Shown: positions 1 through 9,999, numbered from the stretch's first letter. The stretch: DNA of 64,000 bases from an uncultured Aliiroseovarius sp. (GCF_947497285.1 NZ_CANMFT010000002.1:248001-312000), one strand, 5' to 3'. Translations and numbers: made by a program. The notes: generated by a model from the letters alone, not told the origin.

Positions 1-590
1 GTCAAGGCGCCGGCTACATCGCGCCGGGCGATTATCCGATGTCGATCCTGGTGATCGGCGGCTCGCAAGGGGCGCGTGCCTTGTCGGACGCTGTTCCCGC
101 CGCCATCGCGGCCCTGCCTGAACATCTGCACCGCCATGTTTCGGTCAGCCATCAGGCGCGCGACGAGGATCTGGAGCGGGTGACAGCCTTCTATGACGCG
201 CATGGCATTCGGGCCGACGTGCAGCCGTTTTTCACCGACATTCCGCGCCGCATGTCCGAAGCGCAGCTGGTGATCAGCCGGGCAGGGGCATCGTCTGTTG
301 CCGATATCTCGGTCATTGGTCGCCCGTCCATTCTGGTGCCCTATCCCCATGCGACCGAAGACCACCAGACGGCGAATGCCCGTGGTCTGGTCGATGCGGG
401 TGCGGCGATTTTGATCCCGGAAAGCCGGCTTGATCCGGCAATGCTGTGTGAACAGATCGCGATGGTGCTGGAGCACCCTCAAGGCGCCGAACAGATGGCC
501 CGTGCGGCGCTGGCGCAGGGGCGTCCCGATGCCACGACCGCGCTTGTCGCACTGGTTGAGGAATTGACGGCGCACGCCCCTTCGGCGTAA
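1..590 (+). CDS. murG: MurG, 3' part of the gene (UDP-GlcNAc:lipid I transferase)
   Basis: C-terminal part of the glycosyltransferase that adds GlcNAc to lipid I to make lipid II on the cytoplasmic face of the inner membrane. The frame is open from the first bases of the window (codon start at base 3), so the gene is cut by the window edge and the ATG at 39 is internal. About 195 residues are visible. The motif GGSQGAR near the left edge and the later stretch [21 protein letters not shown] are the donor nucleotide-sugar binding features of MurG (GT28). murC follows after 51 bp on the same strand, as in dcw clusters. Family assignment is secure; the N-terminal half cannot be judged. Confidence 0.95.
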   Translation, partial: QGAGYIAPGDYPMSILVIGGSQGARALSDAVPAAIAALPEHLHRHVSVSHQARDEDLERVTAFYDAHGIRADVQPFFTDIPRRMSEAQLVISRAGASSVADISVIGRPSILVPYPHATEDHQTANARGLVDAGAAILIPESRLDPAMLCEQIAMVLEHPQGAEQMARAALAQGRPDATTALVALVEELTAHAPSA

Positions 591-641
591 CCCCGCACCA
601 CGAACACTTATCAAGCCGCCTGTTTTTTGGAAGGTCGATTT

Positions 642-2057
642 ATGAATGCTGCAGCCACCAAGCTTCCCACTGAAATGGGAATGATCCACTTTGTCGGGAT
701 CGGCGGGATCGGGATGTCGGGCATCGCCGAGGTGTTGCTGAACCATGGCTACCGGGTGCAGGGATCGGATCTGAAACGCTCCAAGATCACCGATCGGCTG
801 GCCGAGCTTGGGGCCGAGATCTTCATCGGCCAACGCGCGGAAAACCTTGAGGGGGCCGAGGTCGTGGTGATCTCGTCCGCGATCAAGCCGGGCAACCCGG
901 AGCTGGACACCGCGCGCGCGCGCGGCTTGCCGGTTGTGCGCCGGGCCGAGATGCTGGCCGAACTGATGCGCCTGAAATCCAACATCGCGGTCGCAGGCAC
1001 GCATGGCAAGACGACGACGACGACCATGGTGGCCGAATTGTTGGTGCATGGCGGTATCGACCCCACGGTGATCAATGGGGGGATCATTCACGCCTATGGC
1101 TCAAATGCGCGTATGGGGCAGGGCGAATGGATGGTGGTCGAAGCTGATGAAAGCGACGGCACATTCAACCGCCTGCCTGCCACCATTGCCATCATCACCA
1201 ATATCGACCCCGAACATATGGAACACTGGGGTGACTTCGATACGCTGCGTCAGGGCTTTCTGGATTTCGTGTCGAACATTCCCTTCTATGGGCTTGCTGT
1301 GTGCTGCACCGACCACCCCGAGGTGCAATCGCTGGTTGGCAAGATCACCGACCGACGTGTGGTGACCTTTGGGTTCAATGCCCAAGCGGATGTGCGCGCG
1401 GTGAACCTGCGCTATGAAGCGGGCGTGGCCCATTTCGACATCGAGCTGAACAACGAAGGCACACGGATCGACGGTTGCACCTTGCCAATGCCGGGCGATC
1501 ACAACGTCTCGAACGCGCTGGCGGCCGTCGCCGTGTCACGCCATCTGGGCATGAAACGCGACGAGATTCGCGCAGCCCTCAAGGCGTTCGGGGGTGTGAA
1601 CCGCCGCTTTACCCGCGTGGGCGAGGTGAACGGCGTGACCATTATCGACGATTACGGCCATCACCCGGTGGAAATCGCAGCGGTTCTCAAGGCCGCGCGC
1701 CAAGCGACCAACGGGCGTGTGATCGCCATCCACCAACCGCACCGGTATTCGCGCCTGCATGGCCTGTTCGAAGACTTCTGTGGCTGTTTCAACGAGGCAG
1801 ACGTGGTGGGCATTGCCGATGTCTATGCCGCAGGCGAAGACCCGATCGAAGGCGCCAGCCGCGACGATCTGGTCGCGGGCCTGGTGGCGCATGGACACCG
1901 CCATGCCCTGGCGGTGCCTGACGAAGAGGCGCTAAGCGCACTAGTGCGCGAATACGCCAAGCCGGGCGACATGGTGGTGTGCCTTGGGGCCGGGACGATC
2001 TCGGCCTGGGCGAACCGTCTTGCAGAGCGGTTGCAAACGGCGTCCGCGGGCGGTTGA
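642..2057 (+). CDS. murC: UDP-N-acetylmuramate--L-alanine ligase MurC
   Basis: Cytoplasmic Mur ligase that adds L-Ala to UDP-MurNAc using ATP, the first step of stem-peptide assembly. The 471-residue product has the N-terminal Rossmann motif [12 protein letters not shown], the P-loop [11 protein letters not shown], and the Mur-ligase metal/ATP residues in EADESDGTF and DDYGHHPVE. Length is normal for MurC. I chose ATG 642 because GGAAGG at 629-634 gives a ribosome site; an in-frame TTG at 627 would overlap that site. The gene lies between murG and a permease in the division/cell wall cluster and is probably co-transcribed with murG. Confidence 0.97.
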   Translation: MNAAATKLPTEMGMIHFVGIGGIGMSGIAEVLLNHGYRVQGSDLKRSKITDRLAELGAEIFIGQRAENLEGAEVVVISSAIKPGNPELDTARARGLPVVRRAEMLAELMRLKSNIAVAGTHGKTTTTTMVAELLVHGGIDPTVINGGIIHAYGSNARMGQGEWMVVEADESDGTFNRLPATIAIITNIDPEHMEHWGDFDTLRQGFLDFVSNIPFYGLAVCCTDHPEVQSLVGKITDRRVVTFGFNAQADVRAVNLRYEAGVAHFDIELNNEGTRIDGCTLPMPGDHNVSNALAAVAVSRHLGMKRDEIRAALKAFGGVNRRFTRVGEVNGVTIIDDYGHHPVEIAAVLKAARQATNGRVIAIHQPHRYSRLHGLFEDFCGCFNEADVVGIADVYAAGEDPIEGASRDDLVAGLVAHGHRHALAVPDEEALSALVREYAKPGDMVVCLGAGTISAWANRLAERLQTASAGG

Positions 2058-2100
2058 AACCGGCCCTATCAACAGGTGATTGCTTGACCGAGTCCGACAT

Positions 2101-3306
2101 ATGAAACGACCAGAAGCAGCGCCGCTCAAGCGAAATCTAGGCCTTGGGCTGCTGACCATGTATGGCGTCGGCGTCATGGTCGGCGCAGGCATTTACGTGC
2201 TGGTCGGTGCGGTCGCGGCCGAAGCCGGGATCTGGGCGCCGTTGGCGTTTTTGATGGCGGGGCTGGTCGCGGCCCCTTCGGCCTTGTCTTATGCCGAACT
2301 CAGCTCGCGCATCCCCGAAGCCTCGGGCGAGGCCGCGTTCGTCGAAAAGGGGCTGAACAGCCATCTGCTGGCGGTGCTGATTGGGTTGGCGATCGTCGTC
2401 GCGGGTTCGGTGTCGGCGGCGGCGGTGCTGCGGGGCGGGGTGGGCTATTTGACCTCGATCGTCGATGTCCCGGCCGCTTGGGCGATTGTCGGTTTTGGCG
2501 TTGCCTTGGCAGGCGTGGCGGCGATTGGCGTGCTGGAAAGCCTGTCACTGGCCGCCCTGTTCACGGTGGTAGAGCTTTTGGGACTGGGCGCGGTGATCTG
2601 GGCGGGGTTTTCTGCACCCACGGTGGCGGATATCGCGACCTTGCCGCCGCCTTACTGGCCGGGTGTGGCCGGGGCTGCGGCGCTGGCGTTCTTTGCCTTT
2701 ATCGGGTTCGAAGACATTGTGAACATGGCCGAAGAAACCCGCGACCCCACCCGTATCGTGCCCCGCGCCATCCTGATTTCACTGGTGGTGACCACCGCAC
2801 TTTATGCGCTGGTGGCGCTGGCAGCGATCCGTGTCGTGCCGGTCGATGACCTTGCGGCCTCGGACCAGCCGCTGGTTCTGGTGTGGGAGGCAGGCTTCAC
2901 AACCACCCCTGTCGTATTGGGCGCGATTGCCGTCGTGGCGGCGCTGAACGGCGTACTGGCACAGATCGTCATGGCGGCACGTGTGTTGTTCGGGCTGGGT
3001 CGCCGCGAACCTATGCTGGGCCTGTTTTACCGCGCGCATCCCAAGTTCGGCACGCCGGTGCTGGCGACGTTTCTGGTCGGTCTGGCCGTTATCGGGGCTG
3101 CCCTTGCGCTGCCCGTCGCGGATCTGGCCGAGGTCACCTCGGGCGTGTTGCTGGTGGTCTTCGCCGTCGTGAATATCGCGCTGATCGCGTTGAAGCGCAA
3201 AGCGCCCGACGCCCCCTTCCGCACTGCACGCTGGGTGCCGTGGGTGGGTTTGTTTGCAGCGCTCGTGGCGCTGGCGGCGTCGTTTCTGCCAACGGTGGTA
3301 TCATGA
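2101..3306 (+). CDS. APC-superfamily amino acid permease
   Basis: Predicted inner-membrane transporter of 401 residues with about 12 hydrophobic segments. The start resembles the APC family: GLGLLTMYGVGVMVGAGIYVL in TM1 is the unwound-helix substrate motif, and GFEDIVNMAEETRDP in the middle is the conserved APC loop. The substrate cannot be read from sequence; amino acids or amines are usual. ATG 2101 is preferred over the upstream TTG at 2080 because the family signature begins just after it. The gene sits inside the dcw cluster between murC and murB and its stop overlaps the next start (ATGA), so it looks translationally coupled to the DUF2484 genes. A permease here is not part of the canonical cluster. 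Confidence 0.85.
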   Translation: MKRPEAAPLKRNLGLGLLTMYGVGVMVGAGIYVLVGAVAAEAGIWAPLAFLMAGLVAAPSALSYAELSSRIPEASGEAAFVEKGLNSHLLAVLIGLAIVVAGSVSAAAVLRGGVGYLTSIVDVPAAWAIVGFGVALAGVAAIGVLESLSLAALFTVVELLGLGAVIWAGFSAPTVADIATLPPPYWPGVAGAAALAFFAFIGFEDIVNMAEETRDPTRIVPRAILISLVVTTALYALVALAAIRVVPVDDLAASDQPLVLVWEAGFTTTPVVLGAIAVVAALNGVLAQIVMAARVLFGLGRREPMLGLFYRAHPKFGTPVLATFLVGLAVIGAALALPVADLAEVTSGVLLVVFAVVNIALIALKRKAPDAPFRTARWVPWVGLFAALVALAASFLPTVVS

Positions 3307-3542
3307 GCCCGGCCCTCATCGCAGCCGCCCTTTGGGTGTTGGCCGCAACGGCGGTGGCGTTTCTGCCAATGCGTCGCCAGTTCGCGCCGGGATTGGTGCT
3401 TTTGGTCGCCGCACCGGCTCTGATCGGGTGGATCGGCGTGCTGCATGGCTGGCTTTGGGCTGGCATCGGCGTCGTCGGGTTCGTGTCGATGTTTCGCCGC
3501 CCCTTGTGGTATCTGGCGCGCAGATCTCTGGGGCGGACATGA
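3303..3542 (+). CDS. DUF2484 small membrane protein, copy 1
   Basis: Protein of 79 residues with two or three hydrophobic segments and a basic C-terminus (RRPLWYLARRSL). It matches the DUF2484 type known from Rhodobacterales dcw clusters; no biochemical role is known to me. The start ATG overlaps the permease stop by four bases (ATGA) and its own stop overlaps the next gene in the same way, so the three genes appear coupled. The shared pattern with the following protein (small size, inner-membrane helices, R-P-V/L-W/I-Y-L end) indicates a tandem duplication. Position beside murB suggests, but does not show, a link to envelope growth. Confidence 0.8.
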   Translation: MSPALIAAALWVLAATAVAFLPMRRQFAPGLVLLVAAPALIGWIGVLHGWLWAGIGVVGFVSMFRRPLWYLARRSLGRT

Positions 3543-3784
3543 GCCTTTCGCTGATCCTTGCGTGTTTCTGGGCGGTTGTCGCGCAGATGATTGCTCTGTT
3601 TCCGTCGCGCCACCATCACTGGCCTGCTGCTTACGGGTTGATTGCCGTGGGCATTCCGCTATTGGGTTACGTGTTTTTTGAAAATGGCCCGGTGGTCGGG
3701 GTCTTGGTGCTGGCAGGGGCGATGTCCATCTTGCGTTGGCCCGTGATCTACCTGACCCGGTGGCTGCGCAGAATGCGAGGTTGA
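3539..3784 (+). CDS. DUF2484 small membrane protein, copy 2
   Basis: Protein of 81 residues, related to its upstream neighbour in length, hydrophobic layout and C-terminal [13 protein letters not shown] ending. The initial [24 protein letters not shown] segment is a likely transmembrane helix, followed by two more hydrophobic stretches. The start overlaps the stop of copy 1 (ATGA) and murB begins one base after the stop, so tight translational coupling is expected. Function is unknown; membrane localisation is an inference from hydrophobicity. Confidence 0.8.
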   Translation: MSLSLILACFWAVVAQMIALFPSRHHHWPAAYGLIAVGIPLLGYVFFENGPVVGVLVLAGAMSILRWPVIYLTRWLRRMRG

Positions 3785-3785
3785 A

Positions 3786-4718
3786 ATGGCCCTTCCTGAC
3801 CAAATAGAGACGCGCGGAACGCTGGTGCGCGACAAGGATCTGGCGGGCCTGACATGGCTGCGTGTCGGCGGGCCTGCCGAATGGTTTTTCATGCCCGCAG
3901 ACGAAGATGATCTGGCCCGGTTTATGGCGGATCTCGACCCGGATGTGCCCGTCTTTCCGATGGGGGTCGGGTCGAACCTGATCGTGCGCGACGGTGGCAT
4001 TCGTGGCGTGGTGATCCGGCTGGGACGCGGCTTCAACGGGATCACGGTCGACGGCAACCGCGTCACGGCAGGTGTCGCCGCACTTGACGCTCATGTCGCG
4101 CGCAAAGCGGCAGATGCGGGTGTGGACCTGACTTTCCTGCGCACCATTCCCGGAGCCATCGGTGGGGCCGTGCGGATGAATGCCGGGTGCTATGGGGCCT
4201 ATGTGGCCGACGTGTTTGTTGAGGCACAAGCGATCACGCGAACGGGCGAGCGTGTGACGTTGACCGCCGATGACCTGAACTTTCAATATCGCCAGTCAGA
4301 TCTGCCGGAGGGCTGGGTGATCACGCACGCTGTTTTCGAGGCACCCAAGGGTGATCCTGCCGCCTTGGCCGCCCGCATGGAGGCCCAACTGGCCAAGCGC
4401 GACGAAACCCAGCCGACCAAGGATCGCACCGCAGGGTCCACCTTTCGCAACCCGGCGGGTTTCAGTTCAACCGGGCGCGCTGATGACAGCCACGAGCTGA
4501 AGGCGTGGAAGGTGATCGAGGATGCGGGGATGCGCGGCGCCACACGGGGTGGGGCGCAGATGAACCCGATGCACGCAAACTTCCTGACCAACACTGGCGA
4601 TGCCACCGCCGCAGACCTTGAAGGTTTGGGCGAAGAGGTCAGAAAAAAGGTTTACGAACACAGTGGCATAAAGCTACAATGGGAAATTATGCGCGTGGGT
4701 GAACCGGCAGACAAATAA
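3786..4718 (+). CDS. murB: UDP-N-acetylenolpyruvoylglucosamine reductase MurB
   Basis: FAD-dependent cytoplasmic enzyme that reduces UDP-GlcNAc-enolpyruvate to UDP-MurNAc. The 310-residue product shows the FAD-binding motifs [14 protein letters not shown] and [21 protein letters not shown], the catalytic region TAGSTFRNP and the C-terminal [22 protein letters not shown]. The size and lack of the extra C-terminal loop fit type II MurB. ATG 3786 follows the preceding stop by one base, and GCGAGG just upstream can serve as ribosome site. It belongs to the murG-to-ftsZ run. Confidence 0.97.
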   Translation: MALPDQIETRGTLVRDKDLAGLTWLRVGGPAEWFFMPADEDDLARFMADLDPDVPVFPMGVGSNLIVRDGGIRGVVIRLGRGFNGITVDGNRVTAGVAALDAHVARKAADAGVDLTFLRTIPGAIGGAVRMNAGCYGAYVADVFVEAQAITRTGERVTLTADDLNFQYRQSDLPEGWVITHAVFEAPKGDPAALAARMEAQLAKRDETQPTKDRTAGSTFRNPAGFSSTGRADDSHELKAWKVIEDAGMRGATRGGAQMNPMHANFLTNTGDATAADLEGLGEEVRKKVYEHSGIKLQWEIMRVGEPADK

Positions 4719-4785
4719 GCTGGTAGACGCGCGCAGATACCGGGGTCGGGCAGGCCCTTCGGACACAGCCGACAAGAGCTGGTCG

Positions 4786-4860
4786 AAAGGGGCAAAACGC
4801 CCTTGAAAACAAGGGGCATAAAGCCCTGTTATCAAAGGGGCGGTACAGCCTCCGATAAAG
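4786..4860 (+). repeat. Three tandem GGGC-hairpin repeats between murB and ddl
   Basis: Three degenerate units of about 23-27 bases lie head to tail: AAAGGGGCAAAACGCCC (4786), AAGGGGCATAAAGCCC (4811) and AAAGGGGCGGTACAGCC (4834). The first two each form a short GGGC/GCCC stem with a 5-base loop; the third is imperfect. They occupy the 231-bp murB-ddl gap, the largest gap before ftsZ in this cluster. A regulatory, attenuator or mRNA-processing role is possible but only inferred. Confidence 0.6.
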
Positions 4861-4949
4861 AAAAATGCCGCGCGTAATGTGCGGATGGGCGCCGGAAACG
4901 GCTGGGCAGTTGGTCGCTTTGTGTGATCACGGACGAGGCAAAAGCAGGC

Positions 4950-5864
4950 ATGTCGGGCAAGACAGTCTCGAAAGTTGTGGTTCTTCTGGGCGGCCCTTCG
5001 GCCGAACGGGAGGTGTCCTTGAGCTCGGGTCGCGAGTGCAGCGCGGCGCTGAGGACTGCAGGCTATGACGTGGTAGAGATAGACGCGGGCCCCGATCTGG
5101 CCGAGCGGCTGCGCGCCGAAGCCCCTGATGTGGTGTTCAACGCACTGCATGGTCGCTGGGGCGAAGATGGCTGCGTGCAAGGCCTGCTGGAGTGGCTGCA
5201 AATCCCCTATACCCATTCCGGCGTTCTGGCCTCGTCTCTGGCGATGGACAAGGAGCGCGCGAAGGATGCGTTTCGGATGGCTGGCCTGCCGGTTGTGGAC
5301 AGTGTGCTGGCCTCGGCGGACGATGTGCGGTCGCGCCATGTGATGGAGCCGCCCTATGTGGTGAAGCCCTATAACGAAGGCAGCTCGGTCGGCATCTATA
5401 TTGTGCAGGACGGTGCGAACTCTCCGCCCAAGCTGGCGCCGACGATGCCCAAGACGGTGATGGTCGAAACCTATGCGCCGGGGCGCGAAATGACGACCTC
5501 GGTGATGGGCGACACAGCTCTTGGGGTGACGGATATTCTGACCGATGGCTGGTATGACTACGACGCGAAGTACGCCGAGGGTGGTTCGCGCCACGTTTTC
5601 CCCGCCGACATTCCCGCCGACATCGAAGCCGCCTGTCTGGACTACGCCCTGCGCGCCCATCAGGTGCTGGGGTGCCGGGGTGTCAGCCGCACGGATTTCC
5701 GCTGGGACGAAACGCGCGGGCTGGACGGGTTGATCATCCTTGAAACCAACACCCAGCCCGGCATGACGCCAACCTCGCTTTCGCCCGAACAGGCGGTGCA
5801 CAAGGGCATTTCCTTCAGTCAGTTTTGTGCCTGGATGGTGGAGGACGCGTCATGCGATCGCTAA
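4950..5864 (+). CDS. ddlB: D-alanine--D-alanine ligase
   Basis: ATP-grasp ligase that makes D-Ala-D-Ala for the peptidoglycan stem. The 304-residue product starts with VVLLGGPSAEREVSLSSG, the D-Ala site loop, and carries VVKPYNEGSSVGIY (ATP-grasp loop) and near the C-terminus the Mg-binding LDGLIILETNTQPGMTPTSLSPEQA. ATG 4950 begins directly before the family signature; a GTG at 4923 in frame is less likely. Its 3' end overlaps ftsQ by 13 bases. Position between murB and ftsQ supports the ddlB name. Confidence 0.95.
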   Translation: MSGKTVSKVVVLLGGPSAEREVSLSSGRECSAALRTAGYDVVEIDAGPDLAERLRAEAPDVVFNALHGRWGEDGCVQGLLEWLQIPYTHSGVLASSLAMDKERAKDAFRMAGLPVVDSVLASADDVRSRHVMEPPYVVKPYNEGSSVGIYIVQDGANSPPKLAPTMPKTVMVETYAPGREMTTSVMGDTALGVTDILTDGWYDYDAKYAEGGSRHVFPADIPADIEAACLDYALRAHQVLGCRGVSRTDFRWDETRGLDGLIILETNTQPGMTPTSLSPEQAVHKGISFSQFCAWMVEDASCDR

Positions 5865-6760
5865 GATCCAAACCATCGGCTGAGACGGGGCAGGGGGCCG
5901 TTCGCCGCGATCCTGCGCCGTCGCGTCTGGCCTACAAGGTGCACCGGCTTTGGCTGACCCCGGTGTTTCGCGCCTTTCTGCGCGTCGGATTGCCAGTCTT
6001 TGCGGTGCTCATGGCGACGGGCTGGTATTTTGCCAACCCGACCAACCGCTATGCGATTGGGGAAAAGCTGGCCCAGATCCAGAGGTCTGTGCAGGAACGC
6101 CCGGAATTCATGGTCAAGCTGATGGCCGTCGAAGGTGCCAGCCCGGTTGTGGCCGACGCCGTGCGTCAGATGCTGCCGATCGAATTTCCGATCTCCAGCT
6201 TTGATCTGGATCTTGAGGTGATGCGTCAGGAAATCTCAAAGCTTGATGTCATTGAAAAAGCCGAATTGCGCGTGCGCCCCGGTGGCGTGCTCGAGGTGGC
6301 CATTACAGAACGCCAACCCGTCATCGTCTGGCGCCACGAAGGCATTCTGGATCTGTTGGACAAGACCGGTCACCGGGTGGCCAGCATGGTGGCGCGCGAT
6401 GGGCGCCCGGATCTTCCGCTGATCGCTGGGGCTGGGGCCGACAAGGCGGTGGATGAAGCGCTGGCGCTGATCGCGACCGCACGCCCGCTTGGGGCGGATT
6501 TGCGCGGCCTTGTGCGCGTTGGTGAACGCCGCTGGGACATCGTGCTGGGCACCAAGCAGCGCATTCTTTTGCCCACGGATGACCCCGTTGCAGCCCTGGA
6601 GCAGGTTATTGCCCTGCATCAGGCGCAAGACGTGTTGGCCCGTGATCTGACCGTTGTTGATATGAGAAACCCCTTGCGCCCGACGCTGCGCCTTGCCGAC
6701 CCTGCGGTCGAGGAACTGCGCCGGATCAAGGGACTTGAATTCGGAGAGACCTCGCAATGA
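5852..6760 (+). CDS. ftsQ: Cell division protein FtsQ
   Basis: Bitopic divisome protein of 302 residues. A basic cytoplasmic N-terminus of about 45 residues is followed by one transmembrane helix (roughly residues 45-65, around VGLPVFAVLMATGWYF), then a periplasmic POTRA region containing MAVEGASPVVADAVRQ and the FtsQ beta domain with AELRVRPGGVLEVAITERQPV. ATG 5852 lies inside the end of ddl (13-base overlap), typical of this cluster. The stop overlaps ftsA by four bases. It connects FtsB/FtsL with the septal machinery. Confidence 0.93.
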   Translation: MRSLRSKPSAETGQGAVRRDPAPSRLAYKVHRLWLTPVFRAFLRVGLPVFAVLMATGWYFANPTNRYAIGEKLAQIQRSVQERPEFMVKLMAVEGASPVVADAVRQMLPIEFPISSFDLDLEVMRQEISKLDVIEKAELRVRPGGVLEVAITERQPVIVWRHEGILDLLDKTGHRVASMVARDGRPDLPLIAGAGADKAVDEALALIATARPLGADLRGLVRVGERRWDIVLGTKQRILLPTDDPVAALEQVIALHQAQDVLARDLTVVDMRNPLRPTLRLADPAVEELRRIKGLEFGETSQ

Positions 6761-8091
6761 CCGATCTTTACAGCCAACAGCGCGCCATGCGCTCGATGCG
6801 AGAAGCCGCCATGCAGCGGGGCGTGATTGCCATTCTGGATGTCGGCAGCTCGAAGATCGGATGCCTGATCCTGCGCTTCGACGGCCCCGGCCAGTTTCGC
6901 GACAGTGACGGCATCGGCGCCATGGCAGGACAAAGCGCGTTTCGGGTCATCGGGGCGTCGACCACACGATCGCGCGGGGTGCGCTTTGGCGAAATCGACG
7001 CGATGCAGGAAACCGAACGCGCCATCCGCACCGCGGTTCAGGCTGCGCAAAAGATGGCCAATATCCGGGTCGATCATGTGATCGCCTGTTTCTCAGGCGC
7101 CAATCCCCGGTCCTACGGTCTGGCCGGTGCGGTCGACCTGAACGATACTGCCGTGACAGAAGATGACGTGGCTCGTGTGCTGGCGTCTTGTGACATGCCC
7201 GATATCGGCGAAGGGCGGGAAGTCCTGCACGCGCAGCCGGTGAATTTTGCGCTTGATCATCGTTCGGGGCTTGGCGATCCGCGCGGGCAGATCGGCAACC
7301 GGCTGGCGGTTGATATGCATGTGATGACCGTGGACAGCGCGGTGATCCAGAACCTGCTTTACTGCATCAAGCGGTGTGATCTTGAACTGGCGGGGCTGGC
7401 CAGCTCGGCCTATGTGTCGGGCATTTCGGCGCTGGTGGAAGATGAACAAGAACTGGGTGCGGCCTGTATTGATCTGGGTGGTGGATCAACTGGTCTGTCC
7501 ATCTTCATGAAAAAGCACATGATTTATTCCGACAGCGTGCGGTTGGGTGGCGATCATGTGACCTCGGACATCTCGAAAGGTCTTCAGGTGCCGTTGTCCA
7601 CGGCCGAACGGATCAAGACCTTCTATGGCGGCGTCGTGGCCACCGGGATGGATGATCGCGAAATGATCGAGATCGGCGGCGACACCGGCGATTGGGAACA
7701 TGACCGGCGCACGGTCAGCCGGGCCGAGCTGATCGGCATCATGCGCCCGCGCGTCGAGGAAATTCTAGAAGAGGTGCGCGGCTGCCTGGACGCCTCGGGT
7801 TTTGAGCATCTGCCAAGCCAGCAAATCGTGCTGACAGGTGGCGGCAGCCAAATCCCCGGGCTGGATGGGCTTGCCCCGAAAATTCTGGGTCAACAGGTGC
7901 GCATCGGGCGACCGCTGCGGGTGCAGGGGCTGCCACAGGCAGCCACGGGGGCGGGGTTTGCCTCGGCGGTGGGGTTGTGCCTGTTTGCAGCGCATCCCCA
8001 GGACGAATGGTGGGATTTTGACATTCCGGCCGACACCTACCCTTCGCGAAGCCTGCGACGGGCCTTGAAGTGGTTCAAGGACAATTGGTGA
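6757..8091 (+). CDS. ftsA: Cell division protein FtsA
   Basis: Actin-like ATPase that tethers FtsZ to the membrane. The 444-residue product shows the phosphate-1 loop AILDVGSSKIGCLI near residue 27, the phosphate-2 region CIDLGGGSTGLSIF, the adenosine motif VLTGGGSQIPGL and a C-terminal amphipathic end (RRALKWFKDNW) that fits the membrane targeting sequence. ATGA overlap with ftsQ indicates coupling. It ends 234 bp before ftsZ, which therefore probably has its own promoter. Confidence 0.96.
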   Translation: MTDLYSQQRAMRSMREAAMQRGVIAILDVGSSKIGCLILRFDGPGQFRDSDGIGAMAGQSAFRVIGASTTRSRGVRFGEIDAMQETERAIRTAVQAAQKMANIRVDHVIACFSGANPRSYGLAGAVDLNDTAVTEDDVARVLASCDMPDIGEGREVLHAQPVNFALDHRSGLGDPRGQIGNRLAVDMHVMTVDSAVIQNLLYCIKRCDLELAGLASSAYVSGISALVEDEQELGAACIDLGGGSTGLSIFMKKHMIYSDSVRLGGDHVTSDISKGLQVPLSTAERIKTFYGGVVATGMDDREMIEIGGDTGDWEHDRRTVSRAELIGIMRPRVEEILEEVRGCLDASGFEHLPSQQIVLTGGGSQIPGLDGLAPKILGQQVRIGRPLRVQGLPQAATGAGFASAVGLCLFAAHPQDEWWDFDIPADTYPSRSLRRALKWFKDNW

Positions 8092-8104
8092 TCTGACCCA
8101 CGAA

Positions 8105-8171
8105 CCCCCAATATGCGGTGCGTTCGGCGAAATCCTGCTGAAAACCTTTCGATTCCCCCAATATTTTGCGG
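8105..8171 (+). promoter_or_regulatory. ftsZ upstream region with paired direct repeat
   Basis: The ftsA-ftsZ gap (8092-8325) contains a direct repeat CCCCCAATATGCGG at 8105 and CCCCCAATATTTTGCGG at 8155, 50 bases apart, or nearly five helical turns, which suits two sites for one DNA-binding protein. Two GATTC (GANTC, CcrM-type methylation) sites lie at 8151 and 8245. I see no clear sigma70 hexamers and no TTAA-N7-TTAA box here. Function as ftsZ control DNA is inferred from position. Confidence 0.35.
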
Positions 8172-8325
8172 CTTTGGGCGCCATTAGGGCGTGACGAAGG
8201 GCGCTTTCATGGGGTAACATGACCCAAATGAGGCAGTAACCGGCGATTCAGTCGGAATTAAAAGACCATATTTGCCGCCATCGGGGAACATCGGTGCGGC
8301 GCGGACATAGACAGGCGGACAAATC

Positions 8326-9999
8326 ATGACTTTGAACCTTACCATGCCCGGTCAGGAAGAGTTGAAACCTCGGATCACGGTGTTTGGCGTGGGCGGTGCC
8401 GGTGGCAACGCTGTCAACAACATGATCGAGAAGGAACTCGAGGGCGTAGAATTCGTAGTGGCCAACACCGACGCGCAGGCATTGCAGCATTCGCGATCGA
8501 AAGACCGCATCCAGATGGGTGTGAAAGTGACAGAAGGATTGGGCGCAGGCGCGCGCGCATCGGTCGGCGCAGCGGCAGCCGAGGAATCGATCGAACAGAT
8601 CGTCGACCACCTTGCTGGCGCGCATATGTGTTTCATCACCGCCGGTATGGGCGGCGGCACCGGAACCGGCGCTGCCCCGATCATCGCGCAAGCCGCGCGT
8701 GAACTGGGTGTGCTGACCGTTGGCGTTGTCACCAAACCGTTCCAATTCGAAGGCGCAAAACGGATGCGTCAGGCCGAAGACGGTGTGGAAGCCCTGCAAA
8801 AGATGGTCGACACGCTGATCATCATCCCCAACCAGAACCTGTTCCGTCTGGCCAATGAGAAAACGACCTTCACCGAGGCCTTCTCGATGGCCGATGACGT
8901 GCTTTATCAAGGCGTTAAGGGTGTAACGGACCTGATGGTTCGTCCCGGTCTCATCAACCTCGACTTCGCGGATGTCCGCGCCGTGATGGACGAGATGGGC
9001 AAAGCCATGATGGGCACCGGCGAAGCCAATGGCGAAGATCGTGCCATTCAGGCCGCCGAAAAAGCCATCGCCAACCCGCTTCTGGACGAAATCAGCCTGC
9101 GTGGCGCGAAGGGTGTGTTGATCAACATCACCGGCGGCTACGACCTGACGCTGTTCGAACTGGACGAAGCAGCCAACCGCATCCGCGAAGAAGTGGATCA
9201 GGACGCCAACATCATCGTCGGCTCGACGCTGGACACCGACATGGAAGGCGCGATGCGCGTGTCCGTGGTCGCTACTGGCATCGACGCGGTCGACGTGAAC
9301 ACCGAAATGCCGGTGCCGCGTCGCAGCTTGGCGTCACCGCTGCAAGCGCCCCATGATGTGGAGCAGAAGATGGAGCTGGAAGCGCCTGAGGCTGTGGCCG
9401 CGGCCGCCGCGATCGATAACGCGCCGGCACCTGAAGCAGCCGTGGCCGCAGAAGCCACCACTGAACCAACGCTGTTTGGCGACATGGAGCCCGCTGCCTC
9501 TGCGGCGGACCCCGCCCAAGCATATGAAGCCCGCGAAAACGTGTTTCAGGCAGAGCAAGCTGGCGGCGACATTCCCCCGCCCGCGTATCAGCCGGCTGAA
9601 AACGAAGTTGAAGCCACCCCCGCTGCAGCAAGCTATGGTGAAGAACCCGGCATTGCACAGTTCGTCGCCCCCAAAGCGCCGACACCGGGAACCCCGTCGC
9701 CCGAGGCGATGGCCCGCCTGCAAGCTGCGGTGCACAACCAACCCCGGGCGCAGCAGCAGGGTCAAACCCCTGTCCAACAGCCCGCGCATCCGACAGGTTC
9801 CGCTTCGGATAAACCACGTTTCGGGATCAATTCGTTGATCAACCGGATGACCGGGTCAGGAGCTGCAGGTGCTGAAGATCAGGTGCGCAACCAGCCTCCG
9901 GTGCAATCCGAGCAGCCTGCGCAGCCGCAAACAGCGGCACCCGATCCCGACCAAGACAAGGTCGAGATCCCCGCGTTCCTGCGCCGTCAGGCCAACTGA
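8326..9999 (+). CDS. ftsZ: Cell division GTPase FtsZ
   Basis: Tubulin-like GTPase that forms the Z ring. The N-terminal 320 residues carry [13 protein letters not shown], the tubulin signature [10 protein letters not shown] and the T7 loop region [11 protein letters not shown]. The protein is 557 residues, longer than E. coli FtsZ because of an Ala/Pro/Glu-rich linker of about 200 residues, common in alphaproteobacteria. The C-terminal conserved peptide [14 protein letters not shown], which binds FtsA, is intact. ATG 8326 is preceded by a GGCGGAC-type ribosome site. A rho-independent terminator follows at 10083. Confidence 0.98.
   Translation: MTLNLTMPGQEELKPRITVFGVGGAGGNAVNNMIEKELEGVEFVVANTDAQALQHSRSKDRIQMGVKVTEGLGAGARASVGAAAAEESIEQIVDHLAGAHMCFITAGMGGGTGTGAAPIIAQAARELGVLTVGVVTKPFQFEGAKRMRQAEDGVEALQKMVDTLIIIPNQNLFRLANEKTTFTEAFSMADDVLYQGVKGVTDLMVRPGLINLDFADVRAVMDEMGKAMMGTGEANGEDRAIQAAEKAIANPLLDEISLRGAKGVLINITGGYDLTLFELDEAANRIREEVDQDANIIVGSTLDTDMEGAMRVSVVATGIDAVDVNTEMPVPRRSLASPLQAPHDVEQKMELEAPEAVAAAAAIDNAPAPEAAVAAEATTEPTLFGDMEPAASAADPAQAYEARENVFQAEQAGGDIPPPAYQPAENEVEATPAAASYGEEPGIAQFVAPKAPTPGTPSPEAMARLQAAVHNQPRAQQQGQTPVQQPAHPTGSASDKPRFGINSLINRMTGSGAAGAEDQVRNQPPVQSEQPAQPQTAAPDPDQDKVEIPAFLRRQAN

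Noticed and set aside
3027-4286. Minus-strand ORF of 419 codons over the permease, DUF2484 and murB genes
   Set aside because: Shadow frame of high-GC coding DNA; no domain and no ribosome site.
4674-5801. Minus-strand ORF of 375 codons over ddl
   Set aside because: Antisense to a conserved ATP-grasp gene; composition is not protein-like.
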